Source: Melitaea cinxia
Taxonomy: Eukaryota > Arthropoda > Insecta > Lepidoptera > Nymphalidae
Length of the DNA: 64,000 nt
Direction of reading: 5' to 3'
Assembly (NCBI RefSeq): GCF_905220565.1
Contig: NC_059401.1
Span: 17,170,766-17,234,765 of the forward strand
Position numbers and translations under genes: made by a program
Shown here: piece after piece, positions 24,921 to 35,415 of the stretch
Layout: every line of letters begins with the position of its first letter
Position numbering within the stretch: the stretch's first letter is position 1
Notes under the pieces: generated by a model
The model's database searches: none
What the model was told of the DNA's origin: nothing
The model's input: only the letters and a program-made list of their open reading frames with translations

Positions 24921-25689
24921 TCATGAAAAACTAACCAAGTAATGAGACTTAGCCACAGAACTAAAGTCCGGTTGCAACCACAGGAAAACGACGCTGCTAG
25001 AAAACAGTATTATTTAGCTGTGATCTTCTGTAAGCTCGAGATACTATCACAGTCAGGCTGCTACAGATTTTACTTAGGTGCATCGTGCATCTCTGCGACC
25101 CAGCATGTTTCAGCGATATCCTTATTTTCACACAAGTTCTCAGTTACCCTATAACCCAAGTGATTAAAGCTCGCTACCTAAATAGCGGAAATCCGCAGCG
25201 TTAAAGAACATGCCTTCGCTTTCCTTCGCTTGTTCTTGAGTTCTTGAGCTTCAGACTATGCTTCACATGTTGCTAGTAATGATCGCAATCCACTGATCGT
25301 AACTTATGCTATTAATATTCTCTCCGTTCACATGACACCCTATATAACTTCTGCTATGCTCATCGGTCAGATGATGAATATAGATTTACCCTGCCTTACT
25401 CCGCATATATATATATATATATATATATTAATTTGATTACATTTATTTATTTATCTCATTTGGACAAACAGCCGTTGCTAGATTACAAATTTCTCATAAA
25501 AAATATATTACTATTGAGCTTAAATGCGCAAAATTTTAAGTTATCACAACATGCACAAAAAGAGATGTAACAATATTATTATTAAAAATATTATATCTAC
25601 AAATTGAAATTCAGATGAGTATTATTAAAAATAGAAGTAGTTAAAGTCATCTCATTTACGCGGAAACCAAAGCCTATTCTATATAGCTA

Positions 25690-27440
25690 TCATTTCAATG
25701 GCGAACAAATTAACAGAAAACAAAGTTTGCGAGATTTGGGAGTCTACTTTGATCAAAAAATGATACTATCAGATCATATAGAAAATATACTAATGAAAGC
25801 ATATAAAAACCTGGGATTTGTTCTTCGTGTGTGTAAACCGTTTACAAATATATCAGCTATTAAGTGTGTTTATTTTGCTTATGTACGGAGAATTTTAGAG
25901 TATGCTAGCCCTATATGGTCACCTCAATACCGCATTTATCAGAACCGCCTATAGAACATATACAAAAAAAAAATATCATAAAACATTTAAACTTTCGGTG
26001 TCGTAAATTTTGTGAGAGTTATGAAGATGGTTGCGCGTAACATGAAATGCTTTCGTTGGAGCAGAGACGTATTCTTTTGGATATGGGTCTGCTCTATGAC
26101 ATAATAAATAGTAAGCTTGATTGCCCACACCTAGTATCTAAAATAGGTTTCCGAGTTCCTAAATATCGTACCCGTAATACATCTATGTTAGAAGTTCCTC
26201 AACATTATTCGAATTATTTAAAAAACGCACTGTTACTGAGACTCCCTCATACGTATAACACATTATTTAAAAACTTCGACATCTTCACAAATTCTAAAAG
26301 GATATTTAAAACCAATATAATAAAAATACTATCTGAGTCACCGTAACAATGTATAAACTATAAGTATATATTATGTATCTGTATATGTATGATGTGTAGC
26401 TCTCTTTATATATACCTCTTTTACTATGTATTTATACATGTATATTGTTAAGTGTTAGTTAACTGCATCTCAACATAGAAATTCTCTTATAAGCATTTTT
26501 TGTGTATCAGAATGTACTGATTGTGACTGATGTTTACTTTTTAATCGACTTCCAAAAAACGAGGAGGTTCTCAATTCGACTGTATTTTTTTTTATGTATG
26601 TTAGATCAGAACTTTTGACTGGGTGGAGCGATTTCGACAAATTTTCTTTTAATCGAAAGGTGGTGTGTGCCAATTGGTCCCATTTAAATTTGTTTGAGAT
26701 CTAACAACTACTTTTTGAGCTATATCTAATAATGCGTTTTTACTTGACGCTTTTTTCGTCGACCTACGTTGTATTATACCGCATAACATTCTACTGGATG
26801 TACCGATTTTGATAATTCTTTTTTTGTTGGAAAGGAGATATCCCTAGTTTGGTATCATGATAAGGAAACCAGGATCTGATTATGGGATCCCAGAGAAATT
26901 GATGGAAATTCTTGAAAATCCGCAATAATTTTTTACCGGGTGTACCGATTTTGATAATTCTTTTTTTGTTGGAAAGGAGATGTCCCTAGTTTGATATCAT
27001 GATAAGGAAACCAGGATCTGATAATGGGATCCCAGAGAAATCGAGGGAACTTTTTGAAAATCCGCGATAACTTTTTACTGGGTGTACAGATTTTAATAAT
27101 TTTTAATTTAATCGAAAGCTGATGTTTGTCATGTGGTCACATATAAATTTCATTAAGATCTGATAACTAATTTTTGAGTAATCTTTGATAACGCGCAGTT
27201 ACTTGAGTATTTTTTCGTCGATCTACGTTGTATTACTCGTCAATGTAATTGAAGTCGGTTTTTTTTCGTTTGCGAGCAAACACAATTATTTGTCAACGAT
27301 ATCTCCATAGTGCCGGTTTGTTAACTTTGGAGAGGCCTGTTATTGGCTGGATTATTTGTTGTATGCTTTATGATAGGAATAGTATATGGGGAAGCTGTTG
27401 GTTTTCTGAATAAATAAATAAATAAAAGTTAAAAACAAGC
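25690..27440 (+). mobile_element. Jockey/CR1-type LINE fragment (unit 3), split by another repeat
   Basis: Frames 25727-25954 and 26047-26346 match the unit 2 copy. In its 3' untranslated part, a repeat at about 26540-27289 has been inserted between sequences that are contiguous in unit 2 near 15255. Confidence 0.65.
26540..27289 (+). repeat. Dispersed non-coding repeat with 'cgacttc ... gaagtcg' ends, unit 3 specific
   Basis: Starts 'tttaatcgacttcc' and ends 'attgaagtcggtttttt' plus 'tttgcgagcaaac'. It contains an internal tandem duplication of about 120 bp ('gataattctttttttgttgg' at about 26812 and 26952). Relatives are at 48121-48582 and, reversed, 59026-59440, 15905-16080 and 27945-28300. 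It has no coding capacity; the class (MITE or Helitron-like) is not settled. Confidence 0.55.
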
Positions 27441-27964
27441 ATAAAAATCAAACACAAAAACCAAAAAAATCAAAATCATTTATAAGTAATTAATCCCTCA
27501 ACAATCCCAAAACAACTTTTTTGAAGACAGGTAATTTATTATCAGAAACATCCACCTTCTCACATATACTATTATATGTCTTGGATATACGGGATATGGC
27601 AGAGACTTTTTTAGGTTAGTTCTGGCAAGCGGCTGATGCAGCAAACTCGAATTTATAATCCCGCGGCCAGATAAAGGCACAATTCGAACGAACTCAAGAG
27701 GGCAGGACATTTAAGTTTATTTCTTAGTATTTTGTAAGAAAATACTATGTTTCTGCGCGTCGACACTTATGTCAAGTAGTAATAATTAAGTGAAAAATAT
27801 ATATTAAAAGAAAATTCAGCCATAGCTATAGTAATTTATTAGAATTACAATAAAATGAGGATCAAAATTTAACCTTCAATAAATACAAATAAGTCAGAAT
27901 AATAATCAGGTCAATAATAAGAGTTACATGCCTTATATCGAAAAAAACCGACTTCAATTACAGG

Positions 27965-28163
27965 CTAATTTAGGCTTTGAAATACACAGGCCGAAGACGG
28001 GCAGCAGCGTCTTCGGTGCGACAAAGCCAGTACTGCGGTCACCAACCCGCCTGCCCAGCGTGGTGACTATGGGCAAAACACATGAGTTCGCGTTGTTTTT
28101 GGCGTGAGCTTGTGGAGGCCTGTGTCCAGTAGTGGACTGTATAGGCTGTAATGATGATGATGA
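27965..28163 (+). repeat. (GAT)n-tailed repeat with 13-bp target-site duplication
   Basis: Inserted in the 'cgacttcaattacatcgac' repeat. 'gacttcaattaca' appears just before it and again at 28163-28175 after the GATGATGAT tail. Unit 2 lacks it near 15925. Confidence 0.65.
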
Positions 28164-28373
28164 CTTCAATTACATCGACAAATATAGCGACGTAGGTAGA
28201 TGGGAATAGTCAAAAAAATCCGCATTAATAGAGATAATTAAAAAATATCGTCAGATGGGATCAGTTGATAAGCACCAGTGTGAGATTTAAAAAAAAAAGT
28301 TAATAAATTGTTACTTAATGAGAGATTCCAAAAAAGAAATAAAAAAATATTGAGGCTCATTTCAATATCCCGT

Positions 28374-28435
<62 letters not shown>

Positions 28436-28439
<4 letters not shown>

Positions 28440-28767
28440 ACCGACCCCCCACCATCAAGACTCTATAGTTGGGTGTTACCGACCTCCCACCATCACTCTG
28501 AATAAAGCGATAGCCGTTCTAGGAATGGTCTTTCTGCTTCTCGGCTCCGGTGGTGTTCGACGCGACTTGTGTAGTGTAATAGTGTTAGTTGGATCTAAAT
28601 CGGCGTATTATTTGTAAGTACAATCTTGCATAACGATCTGGTGATTTATTTTGTAAATAATTAGATTCTAAGTGAGGGTATTTTTGTTAGCTATCTTTAA
28701 TTTGATTTTAAATAAATAATTGTTAAGTTTTTGTTTTTTTTAATACTTTCCACTCCTGAATACTAAA
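28436..28767 (+). repeat. 5' LTR of the complete gypsy element
   Basis: 332 bp, begins TGTTACC, contains AATAAA-type signals including one near 28710. It differs from the 3' LTR at a single position, near 28500. Confidence 0.85.
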
Positions 28768-28929
28768 TTCAGAAGTGGGATTTATACCTTTATTTTGCCC
28801 ACATCATAAAGTAAATTTTGAAAAGTACCCACACTTATACAAATAAAACACCAGTTCATTTGTCTTTCATATCTCACAGATTTATTTGTTGCTATTTTTC
28901 GTATTTGTGATTTTATAATCGTTTTCGAT

Positions 28930-30699
28930 ATGTCTGATATCGGAGCAAGTTCGCGTGACAAGTCGCGTCGACACAAAGCCAATAGTAGACGAGATAGACG
29001 CACATCTCACTCTCGTTCGCATCCAATAGACAGTTCGGGCGAGCCTGGAACGCCTTGTTATCGATCAAATAGGTCTCCTGCTTGTTCGCCTCATGATGAA
29101 AATAGGCCGCGTTCTCGTTTACATTCAAAAAATAAGTCCGACGACCCTAAGTCACATTCTTATCGACGCGGTAGGTCCCGTACTCGTGCGCCTCGATACA
29201 ATGTAGATAGATCCCCTTCTCGTTCGCCACCCAGGCGTCACTCGCGTGATAGATCTCGGTCACGTCGTTATTCTAGAGGCAATTCATCGCATAGGTACTA
29301 TAGAGAAAGCGACAAACTGCAACACACTTTGAACTCGATTCTTTCTCGAATAACTACGCTCGAAAGCGATCATGATACAAATAGAACGGCAGGAGTTAGG
29401 GATGGTACGCAAACGTTAACGCCAGTGCAGAATAATCTAACTGATTTAGCGTCCCATGAAAAGTCGATTGATTTAAATGACCCGTTACTACCCTCAAATC
29501 CAAATGCAGTTTCCAGTGTCCACCTGCCTGATAGCATAGCAAATAACAGTACTACGAACGATAACAACCACTTATCGTTACCATGCGAATCAGCCGTAAC
29601 TGATTCGACGCGTGCTCTTACGGAAGCAATTAAATCACTAGGCACCGTTAGGAACCAAAACTACTTTGTCTCGAATTTTGACCCTATGGTAAACGATATA
29701 GAGGTATGGTGTGAAGAAGTCGATAGGGCGATGCTAACGAACAACTGGGGAGATGCAGAGTGTTTGTCTCGGGTTTCAGTATGTCTTAAGGGTGATGCAC
29801 GCACGTGGCTGAACGAATGGGTGACGCATGACAGGACCTGGACTAACTTTTGTCGGGAATTTAAGTCCTTGTGTCCGCGTAGGTTAGACTACGCAAACAT
29901 TTTATATCAAACTATGCAAACAAACTCTGATAAGTATAGTTCATATGCCGAGTATGCTAGGAGAACCTTATTACGCCTTAAGATAGTTAAGGGGCTTAGT
30001 GACGAATTACGAGTACTGATTGTCATACGAGGTATTACAGACGTCCAGGTGAGGGCCGCAGCAACGAACGCTGGGTTAAATTGTGATAACCTGGTTAACT
30101 TTCTATCAATTTACGTCAAGCCCGCTCACACTAAGCATGATCAACGTAGTCATCATCCCAGAAAACCTCCTAATAATTATAATAAGGTGAAATGCTTTAA
30201 GTGTGGGCGGACAGGGCATAAAATTCAAGAGTGTAGGTCTACTAGTGGTAGTTCCGCGCCTAATCGGGCCCAAACGTCAGCGCATAATTCAATCACTAAC
30301 GGCGCAAGTGTTGTATGCAACTTCTGTAAAAAACCGGGCCATTTAGAATCAGCTTGTTTCACAAAGGAAAGATCCAATTCTCGAAACACTCGGAACCTAA
30401 ATCTATGCGAGAAACCCTCGTTAATTCGGCAACCTCGAGACTCTGACTTGACCACTGCAGTTGTACAGGGTATTCCTATCGATATCCTTATTGATAGCGG
30501 TGCTTTAAACATCTCACTAATTTCTAGTGATGTATTAAAACATTTTTCGTGTGAAAGAAAGACTACTCGTTGCACTCTGAAAGGCATAAGCGACAAGGTA
30601 GTCATATCTGATAGTTATGTAACGCTGACTATTGAGTTTGATGAGATTACAAAAGGTTGCACAAGGCTGACCTTGTTGTGGTTCCGGGTTCTTGTATGA
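28930..30699 (+). CDS. Gag polyprotein with start of protease (gypsy element)
   Basis: A 589-residue protein. Residues 1-125 are extremely Arg/Ser-rich, like the RS domains of SR splicing factors. The capsid-like region (about 230-400) includes a 'WLNEWVTHDRTWTNFCREF' segment typical of retrotransposon Gag. Two CCHC zinc knuckles lie at 422-435 and 463-476 and would bind the RNA genome. The frame then enters the aspartic protease: Asp522-Ser-Gly-Ala is the catalytic motif. The frame ends at 30699 before the protease is complete; the rest is in the pol frame, one base back. No classical slippery heptamer was found in the overlap (30645-30699). No stops or frameshifts suggest decay. Confidence 0.88.
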   Translation: MSDIGASSRDKSRRHKANSRRDRRTSHSRSHPIDSSGEPGTPCYRSNRSPACSPHDENRPRSRLHSKNKSDDPKSHSYRRGRSRTRAPRYNVDRSPSRSPPRRHSRDRSRSRRYSRGNSSHRYYRESDKLQHTLNSILSRITTLESDHDTNRTAGVRDGTQTLTPVQNNLTDLASHEKSIDLNDPLLPSNPNAVSSVHLPDSIANNSTTNDNNHLSLPCESAVTDSTRALTEAIKSLGTVRNQNYFVSNFDPMVNDIEVWCEEVDRAMLTNNWGDAECLSRVSVCLKGDARTWLNEWVTHDRTWTNFCREFKSLCPRRLDYANILYQTMQTNSDKYSSYAEYARRTLLRLKIVKGLSDELRVLIVIRGITDVQVRAAATNAGLNCDNLVNFLSIYVKPAHTKHDQRSHHPRKPPNNYNKVKCFKCGRTGHKIQECRSTSGSSAPNRAQTSAHNSITNGASVVCNFCKKPGHLESACFTKERSNSRNTRNLNLCEKPSLIRQPRDSDLTTAVVQGIPIDILIDSGALNISLISSDVLKHFSCERKTTRCTLKGISDKVVISDSYVTLTIEFDEITKGCTRLTLLWFRVLV

Positions 30700-33524
30700 G
30701 CTCCCCCATCGTAATAGGTACTGATATCCTTAATCGCGATGGTATAACTTACGTGAGGACAAAGGACAGACAGTACTTGACACGAACATTAGAGCGCTGT
30801 ATACACTCGACAACATCTCAAAAATCAGAAGTAATTAAAACGCCCCTCCTGGGCGTTGATCGCAAGTTACTTTTGAGGATAATCACTGACTTTTCTGATT
30901 ATTTGATTTCGGGTACCGCGTCAAGTATTGTCACTACTGGAACTATGCGTATCGAACTAACCGACAGCACACCTGTTGCTTACCGTCCTTACCGATTGTC
31001 ATATTCCGAAAAACTAAAAGTTAGAGAAATAATTAAAGATCTAAAGAGTAAAGGTATCATTCGCGATTCAAAATCACAGTATGCTAGCCCTATTATATTG
31101 GTTAAAAAGAAAGACGGAAGCGACAGGATGTGTGTCGATTATCGGGCCTTAAATAGACTCACGGTTAGAGATCGATACCCTTTACCACGTATTGACGATC
31201 AAATCGACAGGCTGGGTAACTTTAAGTACTTTACAAGTTTAGACATGGCCACCGGTTTCCATCAGATACCGGTCGATGAAGAGTCAATACATAAGACCGC
31301 TTTTGTGACGCCGGAAGGCCACTTCGAATACACTCGTATGCCATTTGGCCTTACAAATTCGCCGATAGTATACCAACGGATCATCAATAAAACTCTTTCA
31401 AAGCACATTGAGGCTGGCAATGTGCTTGTCTATGTCGATGACGTTTTATTGATGAGCAATTCTATTAATGATGGCTTAAAGTTACTTAAAGATGTCCTGA
31501 AGACACTGACTGAAGCTGGGTTTTCTATAAATTTGGGAAAATGCTCTTTTTTATTTACCGAAATTGAATATCTGGGGCGAATTATAAGTCAGGGACAAGT
31601 TAAGCCGAGTCCCTCTAAAATAAAAGCACTTGTTCATTCTCCAATTCCCTCTAACGTTAGACAGGTTAGGCAATTTCTGGGTCTGGCCGGATATTTTAGG
31701 AGGTATATCCCCAATTACTCGACAAGGGTTTCTCTTATATCAAATTTACTTAAAAAAGAGGTCCTTTTTCATTGGGGGTCTGACCAAGAAAGAGTTCGAC
31801 AAGAAATTATTTCTATTTTAACAAGTTCTCCTGTCTTGTCAATTTTTGACCCTAATTTGGCTACTGAAGTGCACACGGATGCAAGTAGCATTGGTTACGG
31901 CGCTGTAATGATACAAAAAGATACCGACGGTAAGAAACATGTAGTGGGTTACTTTAGTAAGACAACTCAGGGCGCGGAAGCCAAGTATAATTCTTATCAG
32001 TTGGAGACATTAGCAGTCGTGAGAGCATTGGCACATTTTCGCCATTATTTAGTTGGTTTGCAATTTAAAGTTGTTACGGATTGCAATGCTCTTAGGGCCA
32101 CTGAGAAGAAAAAATACCTGCTTCCACGAGTCGCTAGATGGTGGGTCTATTTACAAGATTTTACTTTCACTATCGAGTATAGAAAAGGAAATCGTATGGC
32201 GCATGCCGACTATCTAAGCCGAAACCCCATCTCTGCCAATGTGCACCAAATCTCTAAACCCCGTAATTGGGCACAAATTGCCCAGTCAGCGGATCATGAG
32301 ACCCAGACCTTAATTCAAAAATTACAGGATGGTGAATTAGACTCACAGAGATACATCCACAAAAATGACCTACTGTTCTATCGCTACACTCCCACGGGCG
32401 AAAAACCTCGACTCCTTTGCTTTGTCCCTAAGGGTTTTCGATTGAGTTTATTGAGGATCTTCCATGACGAACACGAGCATATTTCCCCCGAAAAGACCTT
32501 AGATTTGATATTAAAACATTTTTGGTTCCCTTCAATGCGCCAGTTTATTGCCAAATATATAAAACACTGTTTGGTGTGTGTATCCATGAAACGAATCCCG
32601 AGAGCCCCCCACCAACCTATAACATCATGGGGGAAACCTGACATCCCGTTTCATACAATACACCTTGACGTCTTGGGTCCTTTACCAGAGTCAAACGGGT
32701 TTAAATTCATTTTGTTAATGATTGACTCTTTTACCAAATACTGCCTGTTGTACGCTATTTATAGACAAGATGCTGTCGAACTCACCCGTACGTTCACTAA
32801 TGCCGTTTCTCTATTTGGTGTTCCAAAACTCCTTGTAACCGATCGCGGGAGGATGTTCGAATCTACCGATTTTGTCAGTCTTCTTTCTCAATTCGGTTGC
32901 GAAATTCATTACATCACGCCCGAAATGCATAACGCCAACGGGCAAGTCGAGAGATACGTGAGGACTGTCTTAAATATGATCCGAATAGAAGTTAACCATA
33001 AACACGCAAGTTGGTCGGAGCAATTATGGAAGCTTCAACTTATTCTCAACATAACCCGACAAAAGACTACGAGGACATCACCACTAATGTTGCTAGTTGG
33101 GACCGACGCTAATACACCCGTCATTAATTCCTTGATCCGTGACATATGTGTTGAGATGTCGCAAAATCGAGATGGTTGGAGAGAACTCTGTCGAGCCAGG
33201 GCTAGTGAACACCTACAGCAAAACCAAACAAATCAGGATCTACAAGTAAACCGAAACCGCCAGCCACCACGTAGCTTCAACGAAAATGACTTAGTCTTTG
33301 TGATAAAGTATTCACAGAGTTCTGGGAAATTGGATCCCGGAATGAGAGGCCCATATCGAGTAATAAAGGCATTGCCTAGTGGGCGATATCAGTTGAAGTT
33401 GTTAAGTGGGTCTTCCGGGAAGACCACACAGGCAGCCGCCGAATATATGGTGCCTTGGCACGGAGAGTGGTGTCCAGAGTCGTGCGCCGCCTTATTTGAA
33501 GGTGAGTTTTTTGTTGCTAGCTAG
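30657..33524 (+). CDS. Pol polyprotein: protease end, RT, RNase H, integrase (gypsy element)
   Basis: A frame of about 955 codons in the -1 frame relative to Gag; the nominal start is a TTG, so it is probably made by frameshifting. It begins with the protease C-terminal 'GTDIL' motif. The reverse transcriptase follows with Tyr259-Val-Asp-Asp, then RNase H with Asp408 in 'HTDASS'. The integrase has an H603-x4-H608 plus Cys-x2-Cys zinc domain and the D671, D729, E765 triad with D,D35E spacing. The RNase H to integrase link ('ARWWVYLQDF', 'MAHADYLSRNP') resembles mdg3-type elements, an inference. The unspliced frame ends seven residues past a strong splice donor (GAAG, then GTGAGT at 33502); see the separate entry for the possible last exon. 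All catalytic residues are present. Confidence 0.9.
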   Translation: MHKADLVVVPGSCMSSPIVIGTDILNRDGITYVRTKDRQYLTRTLERCIHSTTSQKSEVIKTPLLGVDRKLLLRIITDFSDYLISGTASSIVTTGTMRIELTDSTPVAYRPYRLSYSEKLKVREIIKDLKSKGIIRDSKSQYASPIILVKKKDGSDRMCVDYRALNRLTVRDRYPLPRIDDQIDRLGNFKYFTSLDMATGFHQIPVDEESIHKTAFVTPEGHFEYTRMPFGLTNSPIVYQRIINKTLSKHIEAGNVLVYVDDVLLMSNSINDGLKLLKDVLKTLTEAGFSINLGKCSFLFTEIEYLGRIISQGQVKPSPSKIKALVHSPIPSNVRQVRQFLGLAGYFRRYIPNYSTRVSLISNLLKKEVLFHWGSDQERVRQEIISILTSSPVLSIFDPNLATEVHTDASSIGYGAVMIQKDTDGKKHVVGYFSKTTQGAEAKYNSYQLETLAVVRALAHFRHYLVGLQFKVVTDCNALRATEKKKYLLPRVARWWVYLQDFTFTIEYRKGNRMAHADYLSRNPISANVHQISKPRNWAQIAQSADHETQTLIQKLQDGELDSQRYIHKNDLLFYRYTPTGEKPRLLCFVPKGFRLSLLRIFHDEHEHISPEKTLDLILKHFWFPSMRQFIAKYIKHCLVCVSMKRIPRAPHQPITSWGKPDIPFHTIHLDVLGPLPESNGFKFILLMIDSFTKYCLLYAIYRQDAVELTRTFTNAVSLFGVPKLLVTDRGRMFESTDFVSLLSQFGCEIHYITPEMHNANGQVERYVRTVLNMIRIEVNHKHASWSEQLWKLQLILNITRQKTTRTSPLMLLVGTDANTPVINSLIRDICVEMSQNRDGWRELCRARASEHLQQNQTNQDLQVNRNRQPPRSFNENDLVFVIKYSQSSGKLDPGMRGPYRVIKALPSGRYQLKLLSGSSGKTTQAAAEYMVPWHGEWCPESCAALFEGEFFVAS

Positions 33525-34090
33525 TAGAATCTACGGGATACGCCTACTGTGAGACGCCTCTGTCCTGATAGATTGTAGTTTTTAGAACATGCCTACTGTG
33601 TGACGCCTCTGTTCTCTGGTACTGACTGGACATGCCTACTGTGAGACGCCTCTGTCCATGTATTTGTGTTATTCGGACATGCCTACTGTGAGACGCCTCT
33701 GTCCATGTATTTGTGTTATTCGGACATGCCTACTGTGAGACACCTCTGTCCATGTATTTGTGTTATTCGGACATGCCTACTGTGAGACGCCTCTGTCCAT
33801 GTATTTGTGCTATTCGGACATGCCTACTGTGAGACGCCTCTGTCGATCATAAAATCATAATAGACGGTAGGGACGCCTTCCGTCTGCTTAGTTTGTTCAC
33901 AGGAAGTGAGATTCAGCTGATACGAATATGTCGAGTTTTGAACAAAAATGAAAACGCTGGTGGTAACGTATTGGGGTTTTATGAGAGCTCTCAAAGTACC
34001 TATTTGTAATTTTTCCTCGTAGATACATTGAATGCAAACTCTTGTTGCTTAAGTAAGGGCAACTTAATTAATGTGTAATGTTGTTTTCAG
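33502..34090 (+). other. Putative intron at the 3' end of gypsy pol, containing a hairpin-repeat array
   Basis: Donor GTGAGT (33502) follows pol codon Glu; acceptor TTGTTTTCAG ends at 34090. Phase 1 on both sides keeps the frame open, and 34091-34263 would add about 57 strongly acidic residues in place of the seven-residue unspliced tail. This is a prediction from splice motifs and frame only. Confidence 0.45.
33535..33845 (+). repeat. Seven-unit hairpin repeat array, 47-bp period
   Basis: Units start at about 33536, 33585, 33628, 33675, 33722, 33769 and 33816; the last five are exactly 47 bp apart. Each has the form GGACA, a conserved 20-base loop, then TGTCC. Unit 2 has GAACA with TGTTC, keeping the pairing; unit 1 keeps it with a T-G wobble. 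A further hairpin with GACGG and CCGTC arms follows at about 33863-33884. Confidence 0.75.
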
Positions 34091-34309
34091 AGGAGGAAGA
34101 AGACATTTCAGAAATAGATCGGGAACCTTCATTGGTTTCTGAGAGGGTTCCACTCAGTGTCGAAGGGACTGACACTGATGGTGTCGACATGGAAGATCCG
34201 TCGGTGCCAAGCGACGCCAACGCGGCTGGTCCATCTACAGCTCCAGACGTTCACCTGGGATGAAAATGGCGCGTCGAGGACGACGAATAGTCAGGAAGGC
34301 CGAGTTAGG

Positions 34310-34637
34310 TGTTACCGACCCCCCACCATCAAGACTCTATAGTTGGGTGTTACCGACCTCCCACCATCACTCTGTATAAAGCGATAGCCGTTCTAGGAAT
34401 GGTCTTTCTGCTTCTCGGCTCCGGTGGTGTTCGACGCGACTTGTGTAGTGTAATAGTGTTAGTTGGATCTAAATCGGCGTATTATTTGTAAGTACAATCT
34501 TGCATAACGATCTGGTGATTTATTTTGTAAATAATTAGATTCTAAGTGAGGGTATTTTTGTTAGCTATCTTTAATTTGATTTTAAATAAATAATTGTTAA
34601 GTTTTTGTTTTTTTTAATACTTTCCACTCCTGAATAC

Positions 34638-34641
<4 letters not shown>
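34310..34641 (+). repeat. 3' LTR of the complete gypsy element
   Basis: 332 bp, one base different from the 5' LTR. It carries TATAAAG where the 5' LTR has AATAAAG. It ends in the (TA)n tract at 34642-34680. Confidence 0.85.
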
Positions 34642-34682
<41 letters not shown>

Positions 34683-34863
34683 CAAATATTAAGTTGTTTA
34701 CCTTAGGAACATACGATCATTTGTGTATGCTATATACATTTGAGCTTCATGTTGCTAGTACAATTAGTAGGCTTAACTGAGTTAGGGCACAGCAGGAATT
34801 CCCTGCTCAAGATATGGAGCAGCCCGACTGGGAAAGTACCTCGACCTTACAGAAGATCACAGC

Positions 34864-35062
34864 TAAATAATACTGTTTTCAAGCAGTATTGTGTTCCTGT
34901 TGGTGAGTAAGGTGACCAGAGCTCCTGGGGGGATTGGGGATTGGGTCGGCAACGCGCTTTCGATGCTTCTGGTATTGTAGGCGTCTATAAGCTACGGTAA
35001 TCTCTTACCATCAGGTGAGCCGTACGCTTGTTTGCCGACCTAGTGATATAAAAAAAAAAGTT
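34864..35062 (+). repeat. Short dispersed repeat with A-rich tail
   Basis: Same family as 22940-23132, starting 'aatactgttttcaagcagta' and ending in an A-run near 35058. It corresponds to the truncated copy at 16375 in unit 2. Confidence 0.5.
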
Positions 35063-35415
35063 TGCCGTGTGGTCCCATTTACAAACTGACGCGTAGTTTT
35101 TGAGTTATCCTGTATAATGCGTATTTCTTGACGAAGTCGTTTTTTTTTGTTCGAGAACAACTAAGTAATTTAGTTAGCAATAAACTAATATATTATTATC
35201 GTCCAAAAGAATTCTCCCCCTCTTAACAAAACCATTCAGGTGCCCTTCAAAGAGTTGATTTAATTTGAGTTAAGTTTCTTTCAAATCCATACGGAGAGTT
35301 TTAATGTCATACGCAACGAAGACACAGACAGGCAAAAATTAAAAAAAAAATGAGATTTTGACTTCAGAGTCTATTATTGAAAAAAAATTTTTTTTGAAGG
35401 ATTTACAATCGCAAT

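Larger units (their letters stand above)
28436..34641 (+). mobile_element. Complete Ty3/gypsy LTR retrotransposon inserted in a (TA)n tract
   Basis: Two direct LTRs of 332 bp (28436-28767 and 34310-34641) differ at one base that I can see (GAATAAAG against GTATAAAG). Both begin TGTTACCGAC and end near TACTAAA. Flanks on both sides are TA repeats, so the target duplication is hidden in the tract. The sequence after the 5' LTR, 'ttcagaagtgggattt', shares 13 bases with the primer-binding region of the second gypsy element (56420-56440, minus strand). Gag and pol frames are intact, which suggests a very recent insertion. It lies in unit 3, where unit 2 has only a short AT run near 16215. Confidence 0.9.

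Noticed and set aside
28375..28617. Small ORFs made of Tyr-Ile repeats
   Set aside because: They are translations of a (TA)n tract and the start of an LTR.
33535..33845. CRISPR-like array
   Set aside because: This is a eukaryotic retroelement; spacers are as conserved as the repeats and the period is a simple tandem duplication.
34309..34491. 60-residue ORF in the 3' LTR
   Set aside because: It is LTR sequence, present also in the 5' LTR, with no domain.
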